This document shows, one piece after another, positions 5,962 through 10,127 of a DNA stretch of 10,127 bases; position 1 is the stretch's first letter, and every line of letters begins with the position of its first letter. The notes under the pieces were generated by a model. The model searched no databases and was not told the DNA's origin. It saw only the letters and a program-made list of their open reading frames with translations. The DNA is from CAVSUR01 sp052143655 (lineage in GTDB: Bacteria; Actinomycetota; Actinomycetes; Streptosporangiales; Streptosporangiaceae), in assembly GCA_052143655.1 (NCBI GenBank), contig JBKQSL010000165.1, positions 1 to 10,127 on the forward strand, read 5' to 3'. Both the position numbers and the translations under genes were made by a program.

Positions 5962-8340
5962 GTGAGCGGGGTGCGCGACTGGGCGGCGCGAGCGCGGGTG
6001 CTCGTCCATGACCCGCGCCAGGTCGACCGGGTCGTGGCTGTTGTCGCGTTCGCGGGGGCGTGGTGGAATGCCGCGATAGAGCCCCATCGGGATCTCGGCG
6101 TCCTTGCTGTGGTGGCACTAGCGGTCCTGATGGGCACCATTGCCTGGCGCCGCGTTAACCCGATCGCCTCGACGATAGTCGCGGCAGTGGCCCTTGCAGT
6201 TTTTCAGGCGGTCAGTCTCTATAACGGTGACGGGACCTTCGAGGCCGCGGCGATAGCTTTCAGTTTCTATATTCTTGGCCAGCGCACCCGCTCCCGGCCG
6301 CGGGTCCTGTGGTGTGCGGCTTGCCTCGCCGTGTGGTCGGGTACTGCGTGGCTAATCACGTTCGACCCGGGCCCGGGCTCGATCGGGAGCATGGTCGGCG
6401 CCTGGGCACTGTTCGGCCCGCTTCCCTTCGCGTGCGGGTTCTTGCTGGCCGCACGCTCTTTGCTGACCGCGGATCTCCAGCACCGTTTCGCGCTGCTCGA
6501 CACCGAGCAGGAACACCGCTCCCGTTTGGCGGCCGGCGAGGAACGGAACCGGATGGCACGCGAGCTGCATGACGTGATTGCGCATTGCCTGAGCGTCATG
6601 GTTGTCCAGGTCGGCGGGGCGCGGACGGTCGCGGCCGCCGACCCGCAGCGGGCGAGCGCCGCGCTGCAAGCCGTCGAGAGCGCGGGCCGTGAGGCGCTCG
6701 CAGACCTGCGCAGGCTGGTGGGTGCCCTCCGGCGCGGCGACGAGCAGGGCGGCGCCTCTCGCCCAGGGCTCGGCGACGTCGAGGTGCTGGTGGACCGGGC
6801 GCGGAGAGCGGGCCTGGAAGTGGGCGTCCACCTCTCCGGACCAGTCGCGTCGCTTACCCCGGCAGTGAACGCCGTGGCCTACCGGGTCGTCCAGGAAGCG
6901 CTGACCAACTGCATCAAGCACGCGGGCCCGGCACGTGCGGATGTTAGCGCCCGGGTACACGGAGCCTGTCTTCGGATCGCCGTGACAGACACTGGCTGCG
7001 GCGGGCCCCGGTGCGCGAACCCCGTCCCGGGATCGGGGCGGGGCCTGATCGGCATGCAGGAGCGGGTCTCCTCTCTCGACGGGGAGTTGCGCGCCGGCCC
7101 GCGCCCGGAGGGCGGGTTCGAGGTCCGCGCTCGCATCCCTCTCCACGGTGCGGTGGAACCCGACGAGCCCGCGGCAGGCTCTGACGTGGCCCGGCCTCCG
7201 TCTGCCGGCGAGGGATCCCGCTGGCCGTGGCATGACCTGGTCTTCGCGGGCGCTCTAATGGCCTTGCTGGAGACCGCGGTCCTTACCAGCAGCGACGTCC
7301 GGGGCCCGCTCGGGTTGAACGTGCTTGCGGTATCGGGCTTCGCGATCGCCGCGCTGTGGCGGCGGCGGTACCCCTTGTTGTTCGTGCTGGTGGTTAACGT
7401 GATCGGGGGGATCATGTCGGTAACGCTAACGCCGGTACGCGACTTGGCCATCGCCGCCGCCTTGTACCTCCTCGTCCTGCCCTACACCGTCGCCGCCTGG
7501 GCGAACCGGTTCCGTGCCGTGCTGGGGCTGGGGCTGGTGCTCGCGCTCGCGGTCGCCGACCACCTGGCCTCGCGCACGGGAACGCCGGCCGATCTGGCCG
7601 GTGCGGCGGTGATCGCCGGTGCCGCGTGGGGCCTCGGCCTGGCGGTTCGGGCCGGCCGGGCGAAGAACGCGACGCTGTGGCGCGTCCTTTGCCGCCTGGC
7701 GGCAGAGAGTGAAGACCGGACCCGGCTGGTGGTGGCAGGCGAGCGCTCCCGCCTGGCCAGGGAACTGCACGAGTCCCTGGCTGGCTCCGTCTCGGTGATG
7801 GTGGTCCAAGCGGAGGTGGCCCGGGCGCACCTGACGGAGGACCCATCCTCGGCGGACCAGGCTATGACGGCGGTCGAGCAGACCGGCCGCCAGGCCCTCG
7901 CTGACATGCGGCACATCCTGGGTGCGCTCCGGCGCGGAGAGGCCACGGCCGACCGTCAGCCACTGCCGGGCATCGACCAGGTGTATGCGCTCGTCAGGGA
8001 GGCGCGCGATAGCGGACAGCGCATCGAGCTCCGGGTCGAGGGCGAGCCCGGCGACATCCCCGCCACTGTGGAGCTCGGCGTCTACCGGGTACTGGAAGAA
8101 GCGTTGCGCGACACGCGGTCACGCGGCGAGACAAGAGTGGACCTGTGTCTCGTTTTCGGCGACCGCGACCTCGAGCTTCACCTCACCGCGGAGCTCAGCG
8201 GCACGAACCGCTGGCCCACCAGCACCATGCGCGAGCGCATCGCGCTGTGCGGCGGCCAGATCGATGCGGCCAGGCCGGGCAAGGACGAATGGCAGCTGGC
8301 TGTCCGCATGCCCTGCGCCGCGGATGGAGCGCTGCTGTGA
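5962..8340 (+). CDS. sensor histidine kinase with two tandem kinase modules
   Basis: This 792-residue membrane kinase of the HisKA_3 (NarL-partner) type should phosphorylate the regulator encoded next. Module 1 has about five or six hydrophobic segments (residues 22-166) and the phospho-acceptor box MARELHDVIAH with His203. Its ATPase domain has an N-box (QEALTNCIKHA, Asn316), a G1 box (DTGCGG, 343-348) and a G2 box (GSGRGLIGMQER, 357-368). After a Pro/Gly-rich linker (about 395-420), module 2 repeats the plan. It has about six hydrophobic segments (423-563), a second acceptor box (LARELHESLAG, His603), and an ATPase-like region to 785 without clear N, G1 or G2 boxes (for example EEALRDTRSRG and TAELSGTN). 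By my hand count the two acceptor regions share about 36 of 66 residues. Usual family members have one module of about 400 residues, so this looks like a fusion or internal duplication with one decayed half. The GTG at 5962 appears leaderless. Confidence 0.93.
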   Translation: MSGVRDWAARARVLVHDPRQVDRVVAVVAFAGAWWNAAIEPHRDLGVLAVVALAVLMGTIAWRRVNPIASTIVAAVALAVFQAVSLYNGDGTFEAAAIAFSFYILGQRTRSRPRVLWCAACLAVWSGTAWLITFDPGPGSIGSMVGAWALFGPLPFACGFLLAARSLLTADLQHRFALLDTEQEHRSRLAAGEERNRMARELHDVIAHCLSVMVVQVGGARTVAAADPQRASAALQAVESAGREALADLRRLVGALRRGDEQGGASRPGLGDVEVLVDRARRAGLEVGVHLSGPVASLTPAVNAVAYRVVQEALTNCIKHAGPARADVSARVHGACLRIAVTDTGCGGPRCANPVPGSGRGLIGMQERVSSLDGELRAGPRPEGGFEVRARIPLHGAVEPDEPAAGSDVARPPSAGEGSRWPWHDLVFAGALMALLETAVLTSSDVRGPLGLNVLAVSGFAIAALWRRRYPLLFVLVVNVIGGIMSVTLTPVRDLAIAAALYLLVLPYTVAAWANRFRAVLGLGLVLALAVADHLASRTGTPADLAGAAVIAGAAWGLGLAVRAGRAKNATLWRVLCRLAAESEDRTRLVVAGERSRLARELHESLAGSVSVMVVQAEVARAHLTEDPSSADQAMTAVEQTGRQALADMRHILGALRRGEATADRQPLPGIDQVYALVREARDSGQRIELRVEGEPGDIPATVELGVYRVLEEALRDTRSRGETRVDLCLVFGDRDLELHLTAELSGTNRWPTSTMRERIALCGGQIDAARPGKDEWQLAVRMPCAADGALL

Positions 8341-9041
8341 CGGTGCGGATCGTGATCGCCGATGACCAAGAGCTCATCCGCACCGGATTCCGGATGATCC
8401 TTGCGGCAGATCCCGGCATCGAGGTCGTGGCCGAGGCCGGCACTGGAAGTGAGGCGATCCGCGCCGCGCGCGAGCTGCATCCTGACGTCGTGCTGATGGA
8501 TATCCGCATGCCAGACCTGGACGGGATCGAGGCGACCCGCCGTATCCTTTCCGAGAACGGCCCGCGAACCCAGGTCCTGATCCTCACCACGTTCGACCTC
8601 GACGAATACGTTTACGAAGCGCTCCGCGCCGGGGCGAGCGGATTCCTCCTGAAGGATCTCCCAGCGCCGCAACTGATCGCGGGCATCCACACGGTCCACC
8701 AGGGACAAGCGCTCCTCGCCTCGGCCATCACCAGGCGGCTCATTGAGGAGTTCACGGCACCGAAGCCAAGGGCCGACCCAGCGAAAGCGCTTCACGCGCT
8801 GAGCCCGCGTGAAGTCGAGGTATTCACGCTCATGGCCACGGGCAAGAACAACGGCGAGATCGCCGCAGAGCTCGTCGTGGCCGAGACAACCGTGAAGACC
8901 CATGTGACCCGGATCCTCACCAAGCTTGGGCTGCGCGACCGGATCCAGGCCGTCGTCCTGGCCTACGACATCGGCATCGTGAGCCCGCGAGCCAGGACTG
9001 GCCCGCACCCCCATAACGGCTCGCCGGCGCGGCACCCATGA
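8337..9041 (+). CDS. NarL/LuxR-type two-component response regulator
   Basis: This encodes a 234-residue DNA-binding response regulator, partner of the upstream kinase. The receiver domain (about 1-120) shows the acidic pair Asp9-Asp10 (VIADDQ), the phosphorylated Asp55 (VLMDIRMPDLDG), the switch threonine in ILTTFD (residues 82-87) and Lys106 (FLLKDLP). The LuxR-type helix-turn-helix spans about 155-213: LSPREVEVFTLMATGKNNGE, followed by ETTVKTHVTRILTKLGLRDR. A Pro/His/Arg-rich tail of about 18 residues follows and is unlikely to be structured. The GTG at 8337 overlaps the kinase stop as GTGA, which implies coupled translation and balanced production. A second GTG at 8343 is an alternative start and would barely change the protein. 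All key receiver residues are present, so it should be functional. Its target promoters are unknown; the kinase promoter region is a reasonable first guess. Confidence 0.95.
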   Translation: MTVRIVIADDQELIRTGFRMILAADPGIEVVAEAGTGSEAIRAARELHPDVVLMDIRMPDLDGIEATRRILSENGPRTQVLILTTFDLDEYVYEALRAGASGFLLKDLPAPQLIAGIHTVHQGQALLASAITRRLIEEFTAPKPRADPAKALHALSPREVEVFTLMATGKNNGEIAAELVVAETTVKTHVTRILTKLGLRDRIQAVVLAYDIGIVSPRARTGPHPHNGSPARHP

Positions 9042-9080
9042 CCATGGGCACGGCGCGTCCCCTCCCGTATTCGGATCAGC

Positions 9081-9157
9081 CGCTCGGCGAGCGTCGCTCA
9101 CGGTTTGCCGCTCGCAGCCAGGGTCCACGGCGAGCCAATAGCTCGCATAGGTATGCG
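9081..9157 (+). terminator. small hairpins in the gap after the response regulator
   Basis: CGCTC/GAGCG at 9081-9085 and 9089-9093 forms one 5-base stem, and the GAGCG could instead pair with CGCTC at 9095-9099. CGCAT/ATGCG at 9144-9148 and 9153-9157 forms another stem with an AGGT loop. Neither has a T-run. They lie between the end of the regulator and the convergent SnoaL-like gene, where a terminator is expected, but the evidence is weak. Confidence 0.25.
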
Positions 9158-9256
9158 CTCATGACCCGGTCGGCGAACGTCCTGTTCTGCCGCAGCGCGG
9201 ACGGCTGGTTCGACTCTGGTCTGAGCGTGAACATGCCCAGCCGGGCAGCTGGCGGC

Positions 9257-9652
9257 TCAGCTCGTGAGCTGTTCCATCAGCAGGCTCATCGGGAAGTAAA
9301 TCCTCAATGCGCTGATCTGATCGCCGTGGAGATCGTAGACGACCGAGTACGGGACCCGGACTGCCCGGCTCGTGGCCTGAATCCCGGCGAACTCGCCGGT
9401 ATGAGTGCCAGCGAAGTCCGCCTCGATCGCTGCCTTGCCGTCATCGACCAGCAGATTCTTGAGTTCCATCCGAGCGTCGAACGCACCCTCGTGCACGTAG
9501 CGGATTAGCTGTCCGGCGGCCTCTCGCCCGTCGGCACGCTGATCGGTCCCTTCGAATGTGGCGACGACGTCGTCAGTGAAGTAAGCGGGGAAATCGGCGC
9601 GCTTGACAAGGGCGTCCAGGTAGCCCTGCATCACTTGCCGCTCCGTACCCAT
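9257..9652 (-). CDS. SnoaL-like (NTF2-fold) protein
   Basis: This encodes a 131-residue cytoplasmic protein of the SnoaL/ketosteroid-isomerase-like (NTF2-fold) superfamily. Signs are the N-terminal helix (YLDALVKRADFPAYF), TDDVVATFEGTDQRADGRE, and the paired C-terminal strands with GTHTGEFAGI, RVPYSVVYDLHGDQISALR and IYFPMSLLMEQL. Length is normal for the family. Members include polyketide cyclases, isomerases and many proteins of unknown substrate, so the reaction cannot be inferred, and no biosynthetic genes lie nearby. The ATG at 9652 is preceded by AAGGAGAG with a four-base spacer, a near-ideal ribosome binding site. The frame stays open upstream to 9784, but that part codes for nothing family-like. 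The gene converges with the response regulator. Its leader has two stem-loops, listed separately. Confidence 0.88.
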   Translation of the reverse strand: MGTERQVMQGYLDALVKRADFPAYFTDDVVATFEGTDQRADGREAAGQLIRYVHEGAFDARMELKNLLVDDGKAAIEADFAGTHTGEFAGIQATSRAVRVPYSVVYDLHGDQISALRIYFPMSLLMEQLTS

Positions 9653-9664
9653 CAGGCTCTCCTT

Positions 9665-9710
9665 TTCTCCTACCAGGCGATCCTGAGGAGAAGGGCCGGG
9701 GAGCGGCCCT
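9665..9710 (-). promoter_or_regulatory. two-hairpin leader of the SnoaL-like gene with a possible anti-Shine-Dalgarno arm
   Basis: Reading on the minus strand, hairpin A (9710-9692) pairs AGGGCCG with CGGCCCT around a CTCCC loop. Hairpin B (9692-9665) pairs TTCTCCT with AGGAGAA, then CAGG with CCTG around ATCG, with a 2-base bulge. The true ribosome binding site AAGGAGAG (9664-9657) follows at once. AGGAGA therefore occurs twice in a row, and the TTCTCCT arm could pair with either copy, so the site could be open or masked. A TATGCT at 9735-9730 fits a -10 element and would give a leader of about 70 bases; no good -35 is seen. The pairings are seen directly, and switching is inference. Confidence 0.45.
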
Positions 9711-10104
9711 CGCCGGGACCACCGGGATGAGCATATCAACGGTTCGCCCCTGCCGAGCGGCGCCCAGCCGACCTGACCGGCCAACTGAAATCGCTAGCTT
9801 CTGGCGCAGCCCGCACAGCACTCATTTGCCGCGAAGAGGTACTCCGCGGCGGCCACCTGGTCGGTGACCGTGCACCAGCAGATCTCGGTCCCGGAGCCAC
9901 ACGCGCTAGGGCCGACGGCTCAGGCACTTGTCACGGAAGCCGATCGAGTCCCCGCCAACGACCGCGCCCGGACCCGCCTGCGCGCCAGTCTCCGTTGCGC
10001 AACAACCTGTGACCGTTACGCCGAACGGGATGATCTGGGCGGTGACTTCTGCGGCCGGGCGGCGGGTGGCCGACAGGCCCTTCGGTGATTTGCCGGGGGT
10101 TCAT
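9711..10104. other. about 390 bases with no well-supported gene
   Basis: Two short overlapping frames on opposite strands compete here, and neither is convincing. On the plus strand 9864-10088 (GTG start, 74 residues, beginning MTVHQQISVPEPHAL) has a coding-like base pattern but no ribosome binding site or known domain. On the minus strand 9919-9794 a 42-codon frame ending ANECCAGCARS has six cysteines but no ATG, GTG or TTG near its beginning. Either could be the remnant of a gene. Confidence 0.35.
9864..10088 (+). CDS. uncertain 74-codon ORF
   Basis: The GTG at 9864 opens a frame of 74 residues: a helix-prone middle (AQALVTEADRVPANDRARTR) and a C-terminal part with three cysteines (CATTCDRY and GDFCGR). 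There is no Shine-Dalgarno upstream and no family I recognise. It ends about 16 bases before the inverted repeat at 10105. It could be real, a remnant or chance, and I rate chance as most likely. Confidence 0.2.
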   Translation: MTVHQQISVPEPHALGPTAQALVTEADRVPANDRARTRLRASLRCATTCDRYAERDDLGGDFCGRAAGGRQALR

Positions 10105-10122
10105 TAGTCAGGATTTTGACTA
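10105..10122. promoter_or_regulatory. inverted repeat overlapping a -35-like element at the window edge
   Basis: TAGTCA at 10105-10110 and TGACTA at 10117-10122 form a perfect 6-base inverted repeat with a 6-base spacer, in locally AT-rich DNA unlike its surroundings. TTGACT at 10116-10121 is a good -35 hexamer. The layout is that of an operator for a dimeric repressor of the TetR or MarR kind controlling a gene to the right. The -10 and the gene lie outside the window, so this is inference. Confidence 0.45.
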
Positions 10123-10127
10123 GTGCG

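Noticed and set aside
8178..9128. 316-codon open frame on the minus strand
   Set aside because: It is antisense to the response regulator, all of whose key residues are readable on the plus strand.
9038..9508. 156-codon plus-strand frame overlapping the regulator stop as ATGA
   Set aside because: The overlap is tempting, but the frame runs antisense through most of the SnoaL-like gene, which has a strong ribosome binding site and family motifs, and the predicted protein resembles nothing.
1..10127. CRISPR arrays, tRNA or rRNA genes
   Set aside because: I saw no regularly spaced repeats, no tRNA cloverleaf with its conserved T-loop, and no rRNA-like segment.

Overview
This window is high-GC DNA with the G/C-rich third codon positions of an actinomycete. 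The two-component genes look typically actinobacterial: a NarL/LuxR-type response regulator, a HisKA_3-type kinase, an apparently leaderless start and GTG start codons. I cannot name a genus from the sequence.

Layout. Positions 1-1850 hold a structured leader and a 538-codon gene. Its product belongs to a family I remember only as 'hypothetical protein', with a winged-helix-like C-terminus; a terminator-like hairpin follows. Positions 1851-2224 show nothing convincing. A possible 70-codon ORF (2225-2437) overlaps by ATGA a beta-helix, tail-spike-like gene (2434-4177). That gene is broken by one extra G in a run of seven. Positions 4178-5687 are decayed DNA containing a frameshifted relic of an ISKra4-type transposase (about 4467-4950). 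Positions 5688-9041 hold an intact set on the plus strand: a 68-residue two-helix membrane protein, an unusual 792-residue histidine kinase with two complete-length kinase modules, and its response regulator, overlapping by GTGA. A SnoaL-like gene lies on the minus strand (9257-9652) behind a leader with two strong stem-loops. The rest, to 10127, is mostly unassigned and ends in an inverted repeat overlapping a -35-like element, probably belonging to a gene beyond the window.

How the genes relate. Kinase and regulator almost certainly form one two-component system. The first kinase module looks catalytically complete. The second keeps its phospho-accepting histidine but has lost the recognisable ATP-binding motifs. 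The remaining genes have no evident functional link, and the left half looks like a plastic, accessory region.

Most interesting points: the tandem-module kinase with its two histidines exactly 400 residues apart, the two leaders in which the ribosome binding site can be masked by pairing, and the orphan 538-residue protein.
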